Shown here piece after piece: positions 43,540 through 43,615 of a DNA stretch of 43,615 nucleotides. The notes beneath the pieces were generated by a model that was not told the DNA's origin, ran no database searches, and saw only the letters and a program-made list of their open reading frames with translations. Numbering within the stretch: position 1 is the stretch's first letter; each line of letters starts with the position of its first letter. The position numbers were made by a program, and so were the translations under genes. The stretch is from Pedobacter schmidteae (lineage in GTDB: Bacteria; Bacteroidota; Bacteroidia; Sphingobacteriales; Sphingobacteriaceae), in assembly GCA_945901155.1 (NCBI GenBank), contig CAMDKO010000012.1, forward strand, positions 1 through 43,615. Direction: 5' to 3'.

Positions 43540-43615
43540 TTACTGAGTTGTGGCCATACTTTTGGCGGATAGCCCGTTCAGATCCCAAATTATTTTTCCA
43601 GCCCTCACCGTTAGC
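43540..43615 (-). CDS. Amidohydrolase/deacetylase C-terminus (copy C), cut by window edge
   Basis: The last 24 codons of a leftward gene read LTVRAGKIIWDLNGLSAKS and end MATTQ before a TAA. This matches the C-terminal line of copies A and B (ELTVRAGRIIWDLNGLA; ELTIRAGTVVWDLNGLSG), so a third deacetylase copy precedes PLP copy B. The rest lies outside the window. Confidence 0.85.
   Translation of the reverse strand, partial: LTVRAGKIIWDLNGLSAKSMATTQ

Overview
The window looks like chromosomal DNA from a member of the Bacteroidota, probably near the Sphingobacteriales/Cytophagales. The evidence is low GC, poorly recognisable ribosome binding sites, TAnnTTTG-type promoter boxes, a LemA plus TPM-domain triad, many short lipoprotein or Sec/Tat signal peptides, and a flexixanthin/myxobactin-type carotenoid cluster beside an exported catabolic operon. 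I see no rRNA, tRNA, CRISPR array, phage or insertion sequence. Nearly everything is coding.

Layout. 1-5.6 kb: start of an unknown leftward gene, an RsmF/NOP2-type rRNA m5C methyltransferase, a CoA-binding protein, a large FAD-dependent oxidoreductase and the lemA/TPM/TPM envelope genes. 5.7-9.5 kb: a lipoprotein PQQ-dehydrogenase with a built-in c-type haem, then dnaA. 9.46-10.06 kb: a gene-free AT-rich stretch upstream of dnaA, a weak origin candidate. 10-14 kb: methylmalonyl-CoA mutase large subunit with a small membrane protein, an A-type Fe-S carrier and a FtsX/MacB-type permease. 14-18.5 kb: a leftward, partly overlapping nucleotide-sugar operon (ugd, UDP-xylose synthase, galE, rfbB). 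18.7-19.9 kb: Kdo transferase. 19.9-26.5 kb: ferrochelatase plus carotenoid tailoring genes (crtW, ispH, cruF, a GT2 glycosyltransferase, an acyltransferase, crtD). 26.6-28 kb: a PBP4-type carboxypeptidase.

28-43.6 kb is the most unusual part: about 15 leftward genes, mostly tightly spaced, that look like one catabolic unit. It holds three copies (one cut by the window edge) of an exported amidohydrolase/deacetylase. It also holds two copies of a twin-arginine-type exported PLP enzyme of the SelA/D-glucosaminate-6-phosphate ammonia-lyase fold carrying an extra C-terminal beta domain, and two lipoprotein RidA proteins. The rest are an exported RraA-like protein, an exported amidohydrolase-2 protein, a CBM9-like protein, a BASS-family transporter, a KDPG-type aldolase, a TIM-barrel isomerase, a hydroxypyruvate-reductase-like dehydrogenase and glycerate kinase. 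My reading (inference) is a pathway that removes an acyl group and then ammonia from an amino acid or amino-sugar acid outside the cytoplasm. RidA would clear the enamine/imine, the 2-keto acid would be imported, and cleavage, reduction and phosphorylation would give pyruvate and 2-phosphoglycerate.

Four intergenic loci carry degenerate heptanucleotide tandem repeats. Three of them start a few bases after a stop codon and have the same orientation relative to the upstream gene.
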